64,000 bases of DNA from Arthrobacter sp. PM3 (GTDB taxonomy: Bacteria > Actinomycetota > Actinomycetes > Actinomycetales > Micrococcaceae), in the NCBI RefSeq assembly GCF_003352915.1, contig NZ_CP022314.1, positions 1,706,916 through 1,770,915 of the forward strand, given 5' to 3'. The position numbers and the translations under genes are program-made. The notes under the pieces were generated by a model. The model was not told where the DNA came from, ran no database searches, and was given only the letters and a program-made list of their open reading frames with translations. Of the stretch, positions 1 through 10,173 are shown piece by piece. Position 1 is the first letter of the stretch. Each line of letters opens with the position of its first letter.

Positions 1-159
1 TCCGTCTTCGCCCAGGGTGTTCTCGAAGAAACCGTAGTGGGTGGGGTACTGCATCGACGTGAACAGGACGCGGTCCAGGCGGACGCGGCCGGTCTCGTGG
101 TCGACTTCGTACTTGACGCGCGATCCCTTGGGGATCTCGATAGTCACGTCATGCTTCAT
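1..159 (-). CDS. ppa: Inorganic pyrophosphatase, N-terminal part (cut by window edge)
   Basis: The reverse strand encodes 53 residues that begin [20 protein letters not shown] and continue with [20 protein letters not shown], the recognisable N-terminus of family I soluble inorganic pyrophosphatase. The enzyme hydrolyses PPi to two Pi in the cytoplasm and pulls biosynthetic reactions forward. The Lys and Glu of [10 protein letters not shown] and the YGFFENT stretch are conserved active-site surroundings in this family. A GGAGCA Shine-Dalgarno-like stretch lies just upstream of the ATG. It is divergent from dacB, and ppa next to dacB is a common actinobacterial arrangement. The C-terminal two thirds, with the metal-binding aspartates, lie outside the window. 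Confidence 0.93.
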   Translation of the reverse strand, partial: MKHDVTIEIPKGSRVKYEVDHETGRVRLDRVLFTSMQYPTHYGFFENTLGEDG

Positions 160-302
160 GGAATGCTCCTTGACGACTTCAGGGGGTGCGCGGCACGTGC
201 ACAAGGGCTGTCGCTGCCGCCGACTACTATTGAGGATATAGCGAGTGGCGCTGGTTTCAGGAACTAGTGGGGACATTTCAGGACTAAAGGACCAGCAGCA
301 GC

Positions 303-1835
303 ATGAAAGCGAGAACCGGCCCCGCAGGCCTCGGCATGGCCCCCGGCAGGCTGCGCGGGATCCTCGTGCTGGTCCTCCAGGCCCTCCTGGTGGTGGCCGT
401 GGGGTTGCCGGCCGGCTTCGCGATCGCCCCGGCTTTCCTCGGCCCCGGCCGGCCCTCCGCAGCGTCCCCGGCCACCCCGCCCTGGCAGCAGATGCCCGCC
501 ACGCCGGGCGCTTCCGGCGGCTCGGGCGGCCTCGGCCCGCTCAGCGACGCCGCTCCCGTTCCCTCCGCCACCGCCCTCGCGGCGCAGCTCAATGCCACCC
601 TGAAGACCGACGGCGGCGGTACTTTCACGGGGATCGTCCAGGACGCCGTTACCGGCCACGTGCTCTTTGACCGGGCCGCCGATGAGGCCCGCGTACCGGC
701 GTCGAACATGAAACTCCTCACAGCCAGCGCGGCGCTGCGGGTCCTGGGCCCGGACCACCGCTTCAGCACCCGGGTTGTCGCGGGGCCGACGCCCGGCTCC
801 GTGGTGCTGACCGGCGGGGGAGACGTGCTGCTGGGCGCCGGCGCATCCGACCCGGCAGCCGTCCTGGGCCATGCCGGGCTCGCCACCCTCGCCGAGGCCA
901 CCGTCCGGGCACTCCAGAACGGCGCCGCCGGCGCCACGTCCGGCGACAAATCCGGGGAAAATTCCGGCGGCAAGTCCGCCGGCACGGTGAGCGTCCTGCT
1001 GGACGACTCCCTCTTCAGCGGACCGTCCCTGAGCCAGGCCTGGAGCCCCGAGGACGTCGCCGCCGGCGAGACGGCCCCGCTGTACCCGCTGGCCCTGAAC
1101 TCGGCACGGTTCGACCCCGCCAAGACCACCGGTCCCCGCCCCCAGGACGCCGCCATGACCGCCGCCGAGGCCTTCGCCGCCCGGCTGACAACGGCCGCGG
1201 CGGCCGCGGGGCTGTCGGTGGCGCCCGGCGTCGCCCGGGTCGGGCCCGGCGCCGTGGCCGGGGACGCCAAAGTCCTGGCGGAAGTCCAGTCCGCCACCGT
1301 CGGGGAGCAGGTGGACCTCATGCTGCAGACCTCGGACAACTACCTCGCCGAAGTGATGGGACGGATGGCCGCCGTCGGCGCGGGCCGGGCCGCAAGCAGC
1401 GAGGGCGCCATCGCCACCGTCATGCAGCAGCTCAAGGACCTGGACATCCCCCTGGACGGCCTGCACGCCGCGGACGTCTCCGGCCTGGCCCCGGCCAACC
1501 AGGTCTCGGCCCGGCAGCTCACGGATGTGGTCCGGGCCATGACCTCAGGGAAGGACACCCGGCTGCGCGCCGCCCTCGACGGCTTCCCCGTCGCCGGGCT
1601 CACCGGCACCCTGGGCGGCAGGTACACGGACGCGGCCACCGCCGGCGGGGCCGGGCTGGTGCGCGCCAAAACCGGCACGCTGAACACCGTCATCGCGCTC
1701 AGCGGATACGTCGTGGACGCCGACGGCCGGCTGCTGGTCTTCTCCTTCGTCGGCAACGGACTCACCCCCGGTGCCGCGAACAAGGCGGCGCTGGACCGCT
1801 CCGCCTCCGCCCTGGCCGGCTGCGGCTGCCGCTAA
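303..1835 (+). CDS. dacB: D-alanyl-D-alanine carboxypeptidase/endopeptidase (PBP4, peptidase S13)
   Basis: A 510-residue class C penicillin-binding protein that trims D-Ala from stem peptides and cleaves peptide cross-links outside the membrane. The three active-site motifs are visible: S-N-M-K at residues 134-137 (nucleophile Ser134), S-D-N at 344-346 and K-T-G at 456-458. An N-terminal hydrophobic stretch (about residues 15-45) after a basic segment is a signal peptide or anchor, followed by a Pro/Ala/Gly-rich spacer. The ATG has only a weak AAGGA at about 12 nt. The length fits family S13. It starts a run of same-strand genes toward tilS, an order shared with other actinobacteria. Confidence 0.9.
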   Translation: MKARTGPAGLGMAPGRLRGILVLVLQALLVVAVGLPAGFAIAPAFLGPGRPSAASPATPPWQQMPATPGASGGSGGLGPLSDAAPVPSATALAAQLNATLKTDGGGTFTGIVQDAVTGHVLFDRAADEARVPASNMKLLTASAALRVLGPDHRFSTRVVAGPTPGSVVLTGGGDVLLGAGASDPAAVLGHAGLATLAEATVRALQNGAAGATSGDKSGENSGGKSAGTVSVLLDDSLFSGPSLSQAWSPEDVAAGETAPLYPLALNSARFDPAKTTGPRPQDAAMTAAEAFAARLTTAAAAAGLSVAPGVARVGPGAVAGDAKVLAEVQSATVGEQVDLMLQTSDNYLAEVMGRMAAVGAGRAASSEGAIATVMQQLKDLDIPLDGLHAADVSGLAPANQVSARQLTDVVRAMTSGKDTRLRAALDGFPVAGLTGTLGGRYTDAATAGGAGLVRAKTGTLNTVIALSGYVVDADGRLLVFSFVGNGLTPGAANKAALDRSASALAGCGCR

Positions 1836-1914
1836 GGAGAACCGAGGGCCGCCCGGCCGGGCCGGTTCGCCGGTCAGCGAAAATTAAGGCGGACGGCCGG
1901 ACCCCTGTGATCTG

Positions 1915-3069
1915 ATGGACCTCATGGAGTCCTCTGCAAGCGAGACGTCACACCAGCCAGCACCCAAACCCGCCGGCCCGGCCCCGGCCCAAGGCCTGAT
2001 CAACTGGGAGCTTGCCGCGTCCACGGCCGCCCGGCTCACACCCGCCGGCCCGGTCCTGGGCGCCTCGGAGATCGGCGCCGCCGTCGAAAACCTGAGGCTC
2101 ATGGCCGACATCTCTGTCCCGCACGTCCACGACATCACCGGCCTCGACGCCGCACGGGACCTGCGCGACTCCGAGGTCCTGGTAGTGGACCGCGCTTCCT
2201 GGGCCCGGGCCAACACGCAGAGCTTCGCCGTCATGCTCAAGCCGGCCATGGAGAAGATGCTGGAGGGCCGCGGAGCCCTCAACCCGGGCGCGGCCAGCGT
2301 CAGCGGCGCCATCACCGGCAGCCAGCTCGGCGCCATCCTGGCCTTCCTCTCGAGCAAAGTCCTGGGCCAGTACGATCCTTTCTCCGCCCTGGCCGAGAAC
2401 TCGACGGCACCCGCCGCCGGCCGCCTGCTGCTCGTGGCGCCGAACATCATCTCCGTGGAACGCGAACTGAACGTCACCCCCGCGGACTTCCGGCTCTGGG
2501 TCTGCCTCCACGAGCAGACCCACCGGGTGCAGTTCGCCGCCGCCCCGTGGCTGCGGCACCACATGCTGGATGAGATCGAAAACCTCAGCGGCCTGCTGCT
2601 GGGCAATGTTGATTCCCTGATGGAACGCGCCTCCGCCGCCGCGAAGTCACTGAAGGACCGTGCCGCGCCCGGCACGGCACCGGGCCGCGGCGCCGTCCTG
2701 GACCTGCTCCAGAACCCGGAGGAAAAGGCGGCCCTGTCCCGCCTGACCGCCCTGATGAGTCTGCTCGAGGGCCACGCGAATGTGGTCATGGACGCCGTGG
2801 ACGCCAGCATTGTCCCGTCGGTGAAGACCATCCGGCAGCGCTTCAACGCCCGCGGCAAGGACCGCGGCATGATCGAGAAATTCATCCGCAGCCTGCTTGG
2901 CCTCGACGCCAAGATGCGCCAGTACAGCGACGGCGCCAAGTTCGTCCGGGAAGCCGTGGCCGCCGCCGGCATGGAGGGCTTCAACACGGTCTGGGCATCC
3001 GCGGAGCACCTCCCCACTGAACCCGAGATCCACGACTCCAGGCTCTGGCTCGACCGGATGGGCCTCTAG
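1915..3069 (+). CDS. Zinc-dependent metalloprotease-like protein (DUF2342 / zincin-like)
   Basis: 384 residues. A zincin motif H-E-Q-T-H is at residues 199-203 (LHEQTHRVQF), which fits the actinobacterial DUF2342 zincin-like family usually encoded between dacB and tilS. The rest is largely helical and no signal peptide or membrane segment is seen, so it is probably cytoplasmic. A protease activity is inferred from the motif alone; the substrate is unknown and older annotations link the family to coenzyme F420 only by co-occurrence. The ATG at 1915 is followed by a second in-frame ATG at residue 4, so the exact start is uncertain by a few codons. The next gene, tilS, begins 5 nt after the stop. 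Confidence 0.85.
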   Translation: MDLMESSASETSHQPAPKPAGPAPAQGLINWELAASTAARLTPAGPVLGASEIGAAVENLRLMADISVPHVHDITGLDAARDLRDSEVLVVDRASWARANTQSFAVMLKPAMEKMLEGRGALNPGAASVSGAITGSQLGAILAFLSSKVLGQYDPFSALAENSTAPAAGRLLLVAPNIISVERELNVTPADFRLWVCLHEQTHRVQFAAAPWLRHHMLDEIENLSGLLLGNVDSLMERASAAAKSLKDRAAPGTAPGRGAVLDLLQNPEEKAALSRLTALMSLLEGHANVVMDAVDASIVPSVKTIRQRFNARGKDRGMIEKFIRSLLGLDAKMRQYSDGAKFVREAVAAAGMEGFNTVWASAEHLPTEPEIHDSRLWLDRMGL

Positions 3070-3074
3070 CCGCG

Positions 3075-4259
3075 ATGCCTGCCACCGACCCTGCCGACCC
3101 TGCCGACCCCGCGCCGGTTCCCAGCGGACGACGCCGGCCCGGCCGCCTCGCGCCGGTGGTCGGCACCGCGCGGAAGATGGTCCAGGACGCGCTCGCCGGA
3201 GCCGGGTACCCGCAGCACGTCCTGGTCGCGTGCAGCGGGGGCCCGGACTCGCTGGCCCTTGCCGCCGTGGCCGCCTATTTCGCCCGCCGCGGCCACGTGG
3301 ACGGCCGTCCCGTAACCGTCGGGGCTGTGATCGTGGACCACCAGCTCCAGCCGGGCTCGGCCGCGGTCGCCGCGGCCACCGCACGGACCCTCAAGGACCT
3401 CGGACTCGCTCCCGTGCAGGTCAGGACGGTCGAGGTCGCAGCCGCCGGCATGGGCCCGGAGGCCGCCGCCCGGGAAGCCCGCCACACGGCGCTCGAGGCC
3501 GCCGCGGACGAGGCCGGCGCGGCCGTGATTCTCCTCGGCCACACCCTCGACGACCAGGCCGAGCAAGTGCTGCTCGGCCTGGCACGCGGGTCCGGCACGC
3601 GCTCCCTCGCCGGGATGCGGCCGTCGCGGGGCCGGCTCCTGCGGCCTTTCCTGGGCCTGCGGCGCGAGGACACCCTGGAGATCTGCCGGGTCGAGGGCCT
3701 GGACCCCTGGCACGATCCGTCCAACACGGACCCCGCCTACGCCCGTTCCCGCACCCGGGTGGAGGTGCTGCCCCTGCTGGAGGAAAAACTGGGCCCCGGC
3801 GTCGCCGAATCCCTCGCCCGCACCGCCGCGATCCTGCAGCTCGACGCCGACTACCTCGAGGAGGTGGCGAACGCCACCTTTGAGCGTCTCCGCGAGCCGG
3901 CCGGGGGCGGTCACGCACGGAACGATCGGACAGGCATCGAGCAGGCGGGTAAAGGGATCAGCCTGCCCGAAGCGGCCCTGCGGGACCTGGCCCCGGCCGT
4001 GAGGTTCCGGGTGATCGCCAAGGCCGCCGCCGCCGTCGGCGGTCAGCAGCCCAGCTACCAGCGCCTGCTCGCGGCCGAAGCGCTGCTGCGCCGCCACGGC
4101 TCGGCCGGTCCGGTGGAGCTCCCCGGCTCGGTCAGCGTCTACCGGCTCTCCCTCGCGCAGCTCGAGGCGGAGGGGCAGTCCGCCGCCGCCGGCGTTCCCC
4201 GCGAAGGCGCCCGCTGTGGGAAGCTTGTATTCCGGCCTCAACGGCCATCCAGAAAATAG
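3075..4259 (+). CDS. tilS: tRNA(Ile)-lysidine synthetase
   Basis: 394 residues. TilS attaches lysine to C34 of the CAU-anticodon tRNA-Ile, using ATP, so that it reads AUA. The PP-loop ATPase signature S-G-G-P-D-S is at residues 54-59, followed by the HTLDDQAEQVLL segment typical of TilS and an RPFLGLRR region. The C-terminal half is shorter than in E. coli TilS, as is usual for actinobacteria. An N-terminal extension of about 40 Pro/Ala-rich residues precedes the catalytic domain, so a later start is possible. It lies between the metalloprotease gene and hpt, and the same order (tilS-hpt-ftsH) is widespread in Gram-positive bacteria. Confidence 0.92.
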   Translation: MPATDPADPADPAPVPSGRRRPGRLAPVVGTARKMVQDALAGAGYPQHVLVACSGGPDSLALAAVAAYFARRGHVDGRPVTVGAVIVDHQLQPGSAAVAAATARTLKDLGLAPVQVRTVEVAAAGMGPEAAAREARHTALEAAADEAGAAVILLGHTLDDQAEQVLLGLARGSGTRSLAGMRPSRGRLLRPFLGLRREDTLEICRVEGLDPWHDPSNTDPAYARSRTRVEVLPLLEEKLGPGVAESLARTAAILQLDADYLEEVANATFERLREPAGGGHARNDRTGIEQAGKGISLPEAALRDLAPAVRFRVIAKAAAAVGGQQPSYQRLLAAEALLRRHGSAGPVELPGSVSVYRLSLAQLEAEGQSAAAGVPREGARCGKLVFRPQRPSRK

Positions 4260-4289
4260 TCGCACCCCGCATCTACACAGGAGCCATTG

Positions 4290-4841
4290 GTGGATTCAAA
4301 CGACGTCCAGGCAGACCTCAAGCACGTTCTCTACACCAAGGAGCAGATCCAGCAACGGATCACCGAACTCGCGGCGCAGATCGACAAGGATTACGAGGGC
4401 CGCGACCTCCTGATCGTCGGCGTGCTCAAGGGCGCCGTGATGGTCATGGCAGACCTGGCCCGCGCACTGCACAGCCACGTCTCCATGGACTGGATGGCCG
4501 TCTCCTCCTACGGCTCCGGCACCCAGTCCTCCGGCGTGGTCCGCATCCTGAAGGACCTCGACACCGACCTCATGGGCAAGGACGTCCTCATTGTCGAGGA
4601 CATCATTGACTCCGGCCTCACGCTGTCCTGGCTCAAGACCAACCTGGAATCCCGCGGCACCGCCTCGGTGGAAATCTGCACCGCCTTCCGCAAGCCCACG
4701 GCCGCCAAGGTCAAGATCGACGTCAAGTACGTCGGCTACGACATCCCCAACGAATTCGTCGTCGGCTACGGCCTGGACTACGCGGAAAAGTACCGCAACC
4801 TGGACTTCGTCGGCACCCTGGCACCGCACGTCTACGAGTAG
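4290..4841 (+). CDS. hpt: Hypoxanthine phosphoribosyltransferase
   Basis: 183 residues; salvages hypoxanthine (and guanine) to the nucleotide with PRPP. The PRPP-binding loop [14 protein letters not shown] is clear, as is the hood/flexible loop region with SSYGSGT. The length is standard for the family. I prefer the GTG at 4290 because AGGAG (4279-4283) then sits 6 nt upstream; a TTG directly before it at 4287 would leave only 3 nt. The gene lies between tilS and ftsH, a very conserved trio. Confidence 0.94.
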   Translation: MDSNDVQADLKHVLYTKEQIQQRITELAAQIDKDYEGRDLLIVGVLKGAVMVMADLARALHSHVSMDWMAVSSYGSGTQSSGVVRILKDLDTDLMGKDVLIVEDIIDSGLTLSWLKTNLESRGTASVEICTAFRKPTAAKVKIDVKYVGYDIPNEFVVGYGLDYAEKYRNLDFVGTLAPHVYE

Positions 4842-5036
4842 GCCGTTTACGCAGCGCCGCCCCTCCCGGGACCGGGCGCGGGGCGGCGCGCCCCGCTACG
4901 CCCACAGGGAACTTTTGCCGTTCTCCGTGCGTGAGGTAGTGCGACGGTGTATAGCTAGAACCTGACGCAGCACCACACGCGCGCAGAACGGTCGCCGTGC
5001 AGCACTACCAGGAGGGACGGGGCCAGCCCCGAACAG

Positions 5037-7103
5037 ATGAAAGCTAAGAGTTTCTTCAAGGGCCCGGGCATCTGGATTGTCGTCGTGGTGGCCATGCTGC
5101 TGCTGGCCTTTGCCACCCTGGCTCCCGGCGGCGCAAGCCGGATCGACACCGACAAGGGCCTTGAACTGCTGACTTCCGCAGGCAAGGTTGAGCAGGCGAA
5201 GATTTTCGACGCCGAGAACCGCGTGGACCTGGTCCTGAAGGACAACCTGCAGGTGGACGGGCAGGACAAGGGCAAGAACGTCCAGTTCTACTTCGTCAAC
5301 GCCCGCGCCCAGGACGTCGTCAAGGCGGTCACGGACGCCAAGCCCTCCGGCGGCTTCACCGACCAGCCGATCGAAAACAACTGGTTCTCCGGGCTCTTCT
5401 CCCTCCTGGTGCCCGTGCTGCTGCTCGGCGTCCTGTTCTGGTTCCTGCTCTCCCGGATGCAGGGCGGCGGGTCCAAGGTCATGCAGTTCGGCAAGTCCAA
5501 GGCGAAGATGGTCAGCAAGGACATGCCCCAGGTGACCTTCAGCGATGTCGCCGGCGCCGATGAGGCCGTCGAGGAACTCGAGGAAATCAAGGAATTCCTG
5601 CAGGAGCCGGCCAAGTTCCAGGCCGTGGGCGCCAAGATCCCCAAGGGCGTGCTGCTTTACGGCCCTCCCGGCACCGGCAAGACCCTCCTGGCCCGCGCCG
5701 TTGCCGGCGAGGCCGGCGTGCCCTTCTTCTCCATCTCCGGTTCCGACTTCGTGGAAATGTTCGTCGGCGTGGGCGCCTCCCGCGTCCGCGACCTCTTCGA
5801 ACAGGCCAAGTCCAACGCGCCGGCCATCATCTTCGTCGATGAGATCGACGCCGTCGGCCGGCACCGCGGCGCCGGTATCGGCGGCGGCAACGACGAGCGC
5901 GAGCAGACCCTCAACCAGCTGCTGGTTGAAATGGACGGCTTCGACGTCAAGACCAACGTCATCCTGATCGCCGCCACCAACCGCCCCGACGTCCTGGACC
6001 CTGCACTGCTGCGCCCGGGCCGGTTCGACCGGCAGATCGGGGTCGAGGCCCCCGACCTGATCGGCCGCGACCAGATCCTGCAGGTGCACGCCAAGGGCAA
6101 GCCGATGGCTCCCGGCGTCGACCTGAAGGCCGTCGCCAAGAAGACCCCCGGCTACACCGGCGCGGACCTGGCCAATGTGCTCAACGAGGCGGCACTGCTG
6201 ACGGCCCGCTCCAACGCCAACCTGATCGATGACCGCGCCCTGGACGAGGCGATCGACCGCGTCATGGCGGGCCCGCAGAAACGCAGCCGGGTCATGAAGG
6301 AACACGAACGCAAGGTCACCGCGTACCACGAGGGCGGCCACGCCCTGGTCGCCGCCGCCCTGCGCAACTCCGCCCCGGTCACCAAGATCACCATCCTGCC
6401 GCGCGGCCGCGCCCTCGGCTACACCATGGTGGTCCCGGAAAACGACAAGTACTCCGTGACCCGCAACGAACTGCTGGACCAGATGGCCTACGCCATGGGC
6501 GGCCGGGTGGCGGAGGAACTGGTCTTCCACGACCCCTCCACCGGAGCGTCCAACGACATCGAGAAGGCCACCGGGATCGCCCGCAAGATGGTCACCGAGT
6601 TCGGCATGAGCGAACGCGTCGGTGCGGTGCGCCTCGGCCAGGGCGGCGGCGAGCCGTTCCTGGGCCGCGACGCCGCCCACGAGCGCAACTACTCGGACCA
6701 GATCGCCTACATTGTCGACGAGGAAGTCCGCCGCCTGATCGAGAACGCCCACGACGAGGCCTACGCCATCCTCACCGAGAACCGGGACGTCCTGGACCAG
6801 CTGGCGCTGGAACTGCTGGAACGCGAAACCCTGAACCAGGCCGAAATCGCGCAGGTCTTCGCCGATATCCGCAAGCGCGATTTCCGCGAGGTGTGGCTCT
6901 CCAAGGAGACCCGCCCGGTCCTGTCCGGCGGCCCGGTGGAATCCCGGCAGGAAAGGGCCGAACGCGAAGCGCAGGAGGAAGCCACCCGGGCGCGGCTCGA
7001 GGAGCCGCTGGATGCCCGGCCGCCGCATGCCCAGGGTGTTCCCGGACAGGAGCAGTTCCAGGGCGGTGTTACGGATATCGGGACTGACGGCCAACCCGGC
7101 TAG
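5037..7103 (+). CDS. ftsH: ATP-dependent zinc metalloprotease FtsH
   Basis: 688 residues, membrane-bound AAA+ protease that degrades misfolded membrane proteins and selected cytosolic regulators. Visible in order: an N-terminal membrane segment (about 10-30), an extracytoplasmic domain, a second membrane segment (about 118-138), Walker A G-P-P-G-T-G-K-T at 209-216, Walker B IIFVDEID, an SRH region ([21 protein letters not shown]), and the zinc site H-E-G-G-H at 431-435. The C-terminal tail is charged and Pro-rich, as in other actinobacterial FtsH. A 195-nt gap separates it from hpt, so it probably has its own promoter. Its TAG stop is also the first part of the folE -10-like element. Confidence 0.96.
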   Translation: MKAKSFFKGPGIWIVVVVAMLLLAFATLAPGGASRIDTDKGLELLTSAGKVEQAKIFDAENRVDLVLKDNLQVDGQDKGKNVQFYFVNARAQDVVKAVTDAKPSGGFTDQPIENNWFSGLFSLLVPVLLLGVLFWFLLSRMQGGGSKVMQFGKSKAKMVSKDMPQVTFSDVAGADEAVEELEEIKEFLQEPAKFQAVGAKIPKGVLLYGPPGTGKTLLARAVAGEAGVPFFSISGSDFVEMFVGVGASRVRDLFEQAKSNAPAIIFVDEIDAVGRHRGAGIGGGNDEREQTLNQLLVEMDGFDVKTNVILIAATNRPDVLDPALLRPGRFDRQIGVEAPDLIGRDQILQVHAKGKPMAPGVDLKAVAKKTPGYTGADLANVLNEAALLTARSNANLIDDRALDEAIDRVMAGPQKRSRVMKEHERKVTAYHEGGHALVAAALRNSAPVTKITILPRGRALGYTMVVPENDKYSVTRNELLDQMAYAMGGRVAEELVFHDPSTGASNDIEKATGIARKMVTEFGMSERVGAVRLGQGGGEPFLGRDAAHERNYSDQIAYIVDEEVRRLIENAHDEAYAILTENRDVLDQLALELLERETLNQAEIAQVFADIRKRDFREVWLSKETRPVLSGGPVESRQERAEREAQEEATRARLEEPLDARPPHAQGVPGQEQFQGGVTDIGTDGQPG

Positions 7104-7106
7104 GCT
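7101..7106 (+). promoter_or_regulatory. -10-like element for leaderless folE
   Basis: TAGGCT fits the TANNNT actinobacterial -10 and ends exactly 6 nt before the folE GTG; no Shine-Dalgarno is present. It overlaps the ftsH stop codon. Read as a promoter giving a leaderless mRNA; inference from spacing. Confidence 0.5.
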
Positions 7107-7112
7107 TCTTCT

Positions 7113-7757
7113 GTGACTTCTAACTTCGACGACGACGTTCCCGCCCCCGCTGCTGCCTCGGCGGGGGACGGGGCCGGACAGCACCCGCACACCAAAGTGG
7201 ACCGACCCCGGATCGAAGCGGCCGTCCGGGAAATCCTGCTGGCGATCGGCGAGGACCCGGACCGCGGCGGCCTGCTGGACACCCCCAAGCGGGTGGCCAA
7301 GGCCTATGCCGAGATGTTTGCCGGCCTGCACCACGACCCCGCCGAGATCCTGGCCACGACCTTCGACCTCGACCACGAGGAACTCGTGCTGGTCAAGGAC
7401 ATCCCCTTCTACTCCACCTGCGAACACCACCTCGTGCCGTTCCACGGGGTGGCGCACGTGGGCTACATCCCCTCGCATGACGGCAAGGTCACGGGCCTGA
7501 GCAAGCTTGCCCGCGTGGTGGACATGTTCGCCCGGCGCCCGCAGGTCCAGGAACGCCTGACCACCCAGATCGTCGAAGCCCTCGTGACGCACCTGCAGCC
7601 GCGCGGGGCGATCGTCGTCGTCGAATGCGAGCACCTGTGCATGTCCATGCGGGGCATCCGCAAGCCCGGCGCCAAGACCGTCACCAGCGCAGTGCGCGGG
7701 CAGCTGCACGACCCGGCCACCCGCGCCGAAGCCATGAGCCTCATACTCGGAAGGTAA
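7113..7757 (+). CDS. folE: GTP cyclohydrolase I
   Basis: 214 residues; converts GTP to 7,8-dihydroneopterin triphosphate, the first step of tetrahydrofolate synthesis. The zinc and catalytic features of the type IA enzyme are present: [14 protein letters not shown] (Cys and His ligands), the HVGYIP strand, and [14 protein letters not shown] with the second zinc Cys. The N-terminal 25 residues are low-complexity and not conserved. The GTG start has no Shine-Dalgarno but sits 6 nt after TAGGCT, suggesting leaderless translation. It heads folE-folP-folB-folK. Confidence 0.95.
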   Translation: MTSNFDDDVPAPAAASAGDGAGQHPHTKVDRPRIEAAVREILLAIGEDPDRGGLLDTPKRVAKAYAEMFAGLHHDPAEILATTFDLDHEELVLVKDIPFYSTCEHHLVPFHGVAHVGYIPSHDGKVTGLSKLARVVDMFARRPQVQERLTTQIVEALVTHLQPRGAIVVVECEHLCMSMRGIRKPGAKTVTSAVRGQLHDPATRAEAMSLILGR

Positions 7758-7768
7758 GAACACAGACT

Positions 7769-8704
7769 ATGGACTCCCTAGCCGCAGCCCCGGGGACCGG
7801 CCCGGCAACCTCGCCCCTGCCCATCCTGCGCAAACCGCGCCCGGCGGCGACGTTCCAGGACCTGCCCACCGACCGGACCCTCGTCATGGGAATCCTCAAC
7901 GTCACCCCTGACTCGTTCAGCGACGGCGGCGAACACGCCACGGCGGACACCGCGATCGCGGCGGGCCTGCGGATGTTCTACGCCGGGGCGGACATCATCG
8001 ACGTCGGCGGCGAATCCACCCGTCCGGGTGCCGCGGCAGTCGGCGTCGACGAGGAACAGCGCCGGGTCCTGCCGGTCATCGAGGCCCTGGTCAAAGCCGG
8101 CGCCCTGGTCAGCATCGACACCACCCACGCCGCGACGGCCGCCGCCGCACTGAAGGCCGGCGCCGCCATCATCAACGACGTTTCCGGCCTGACCATGGAA
8201 CCGGAAATGGCCGAACTCGCCGCCCGGACCAAGGCGCCCTACATCCTGACGCACCGCCGCGGCGACGCCAGCACCATGAACGCCCTGACGGACTACAACG
8301 ACGTCGCCCGTGATGTCGTTGCCGAACTCTCCGGCGTCCGTGACAAGCTCTACGACGCCGGCGTCACCCCGGAGCAGATCATCGTGGACCCGGGGCTGGG
8401 CTTCGCCAAGGACGAGGACCAGAACTGGGAACTGCTCCAGCACCTGGATGTCCTGCAGGCCATGGGCCACAAAGTCCTCGTGGCCGGTTCCCGCAAACGC
8501 TTCCTCGGCAGTCTCCTGACGGTGGCGGGCAAGGCCGCCCAGCCGGTCGAACGCGATGCGGCCACCGCCGCCGTGACCGCCATCAGCGCCCTCCGCGGTG
8601 CCTGGGCGGTGCGGGTGCACGACGTCGGGCCAAGCCTTGACGCCGTCAAGGTCGCCGCGCGCATGGCACCCCCGGCGCACCCGGCACCGGCCGGCACCGA
8701 CTGA
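7769..8704 (+). CDS. folP: Dihydropteroate synthase
   Basis: 311 residues from ATG 7769; condenses p-aminobenzoate with hydroxymethyl-dihydropterin pyrophosphate (the sulfonamide target). Signature segments are visible: MGILNVTPDSFSDGG near residue 40, DVGGESTRPGA, SIDTTHA, INDVSGL, VDPGLGFAK and the C-terminal VRVHDVG. About 35 N-terminal residues precede the conserved TIM barrel. It begins 11 nt after folE and ends 13 nt before folB, so they are co-transcribed. Confidence 0.95.
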   Translation: MDSLAAAPGTGPATSPLPILRKPRPAATFQDLPTDRTLVMGILNVTPDSFSDGGEHATADTAIAAGLRMFYAGADIIDVGGESTRPGAAAVGVDEEQRRVLPVIEALVKAGALVSIDTTHAATAAAALKAGAAIINDVSGLTMEPEMAELAARTKAPYILTHRRGDASTMNALTDYNDVARDVVAELSGVRDKLYDAGVTPEQIIVDPGLGFAKDEDQNWELLQHLDVLQAMGHKVLVAGSRKRFLGSLLTVAGKAAQPVERDAATAAVTAISALRGAWAVRVHDVGPSLDAVKVAARMAPPAHPAPAGTD

Positions 8705-8717
8705 TCCGGCCGGCGCC

Positions 8718-9077
8718 ATGGACCAGATCACCCTCAGCGGTGTCACCGCGGTCGGCCATCACGGAGTGTTCGACTTCGAACGCCGCGACGGCCAGCCGTT
8801 CGTCGTCGACGCCGTACTGCACCTTGACTTCAGCAAGGCTGCCGCGTCCGACGACGTCCTGGACACCGCGCATTACGGCGAAGTGGCCGGCTGCATCCGG
8901 GAGTGGATCACCGGGGAGCCGCTGAACCTGATCGAGGCCCTCGCCGTGCGGATCGCCGAGGACGTCCTGCAGAAATTCCCCGTCGCCGCCGTCGACATCA
9001 CCGTGCACAAGCCCAAGGCCCCGATCGAAGTCGACTTCGGCGACGTCGCCGTCAGCGTGCACCGGCGACGCACATGA
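8718..9077 (+). CDS. folB: Dihydroneopterin aldolase
   Basis: 119 residues, the usual length. The enzyme cleaves 7,8-dihydroneopterin to 6-hydroxymethyl-dihydropterin and glycolaldehyde. The opening MDQITLSGVTAVGHHGVFDFER, the internal TAHYGEVAG segment with the conserved Tyr, NLIEALAVRIAE, and VTVHKPKAPI-like ending are all characteristic. It forms an octamer in known relatives. The stop codon overlaps the folK start (ATGA at 9074-9077), giving translational coupling. Confidence 0.94.
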   Translation: MDQITLSGVTAVGHHGVFDFERRDGQPFVVDAVLHLDFSKAAASDDVLDTAHYGEVAGCIREWITGEPLNLIEALAVRIAEDVLQKFPVAAVDITVHKPKAPIEVDFGDVAVSVHRRRT

Positions 9078-9652
9078 GCCCGGCTTACACCCGCGCCGTG
9101 ATCGCGCTCGGCAGCAATCTGGGGGAGCGCAACGACACCCTGTCCGCCGCCGTCGCCGACCTCGTCGACCCGCCGGAAGTGCGGCTCCTGGCCATCTCAC
9201 CGATCGTCCAGACCAAGGCCGTGGGCGGCCCGCCGGGCCAGCCGGACTTCCTGAACATGGTGATCGCCGTGGAGACGTCCCTGCCCCCGCGCGAGCTCCT
9301 GGACCACTGCCACGCCGTCGAGCAGAAGCACTTGAGGGTGCGCGAGGTCCGGTGGGGGCCGCGGACCCTGGACGTGGACATCATCACCTACGGGGACCTC
9401 GTCAGTTCCGACCCGGAGCTCACGCTGCCGCACCCGCGGGCTGCCGAACGGGCCTTCGTGCTCTACCCGTGGTCGCAGATAGACCCGGCGGCGCAGCTCA
9501 ACGGCGAACGCGTGGGCGACCTCGCCGTTCGGGCCGCGGATTTCGCCGACCTCGAAACGTTTGACGGCTTCCAGGCCCCCGCCCCCGCGGACAGTGCAGC
9601 CGCGAAGACGACGGGTGCGGAAGTCGCGCCGGGACCGCTGGAGCGGCCGTGA
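9074..9652 (+). CDS. folK: 2-amino-4-hydroxy-6-hydroxymethyldihydropteridine pyrophosphokinase
   Basis: 192 residues; transfers pyrophosphate from ATP to 6-hydroxymethyl-dihydropterin, feeding FolP. Family marks: ALGSNLGER near the N-terminus, the FLNMVIAVET strand, RWGPRTLDVDIITYGD (the two metal-binding aspartates) and LPHPRAAERAFVLYPW. About 30 extra C-terminal residues are Ala/Pro-rich. Its start overlaps folB and its TGA overlaps the GTG of the next gene, so the whole fol block is one translationally coupled unit. Confidence 0.95.
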   Translation: MSPAYTRAVIALGSNLGERNDTLSAAVADLVDPPEVRLLAISPIVQTKAVGGPPGQPDFLNMVIAVETSLPPRELLDHCHAVEQKHLRVREVRWGPRTLDVDIITYGDLVSSDPELTLPHPRAAERAFVLYPWSQIDPAAQLNGERVGDLAVRAADFADLETFDGFQAPAPADSAAAKTTGAEVAPGPLERP

Positions 9653-10173
9653 AACTGACCAACCCCCTGCTCCTGCTGGCCATCGCAGCGGTCGTTGCCC
9701 TGGCCGGCTGGTTCGCCACCGTCATGGCCGGCCGCTACAGCCTGGCCACCCCGGTGCTGCCGCTCACGGGACTGGTGACCATGGGCGTGATCGTGGTCCT
9801 CACCCTCGTGCTGGGGATCCGCGTGCTGCGGTGGCGCAACGGCAAGAAGAAAAAGGTCCTCAATCCCATCCTGGCGGCGTGGACCCTGGTCCTCGCCCAG
9901 GCCTGCGCCTACACCGGAACGGTCCTGCTGGGCTGGCACGCCGGAGTGGTGATCGAGCAGCTGCGGCTGTGGAACCTGCGCAGCAACCAGGACCTCACCT
10001 GGCAGGCCCTCGCGATGGCCGGCGGCGGCCTGATCATGGTGGTCGTGGGGCTCGTCGTCGAGCGGTTCTGCCGGATCCCGCCCGAGGACGGCGACGCCGA
10101 CTCCGGGCACGGGGTACAGGGAAAGCGCACCAAACCCTCGGCAGAAGGCGAATATGCCTACCGAAGCGATTGA
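9649..10173 (+). CDS. DUF3180 family membrane protein
   Basis: 174 residues with four clear hydrophobic segments (about 7-28, 37-60, 78-100 and 118-140), so an integral membrane protein with a charged C-terminal tail. A protein of this type sits directly after folK in many actinobacteria, and I recognise it as DUF3180 from that position and topology. The function is unknown; the location does not by itself imply a folate role. The GTG start overlaps the folK stop and the end overlaps the next start by 20 nt. Confidence 0.8.
   Translation: MKLTNPLLLLAIAAVVALAGWFATVMAGRYSLATPVLPLTGLVTMGVIVVLTLVLGIRVLRWRNGKKKKVLNPILAAWTLVLAQACAYTGTVLLGWHAGVVIEQLRLWNLRSNQDLTWQALAMAGGGLIMVVVGLVVERFCRIPPEDGDADSGHGVQGKRTKPSAEGEYAYRSD

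Noticed and set aside
264..1466. Long open frames antisense to dacB and to other GC-rich genes (ftsH, clpC and lysS among them)
   Set aside because: They are typical shadows of high-GC coding DNA: biased to Gly/Arg/Ala/Pro, no ribosome-binding site, no domain, while the other strand has clear motifs.
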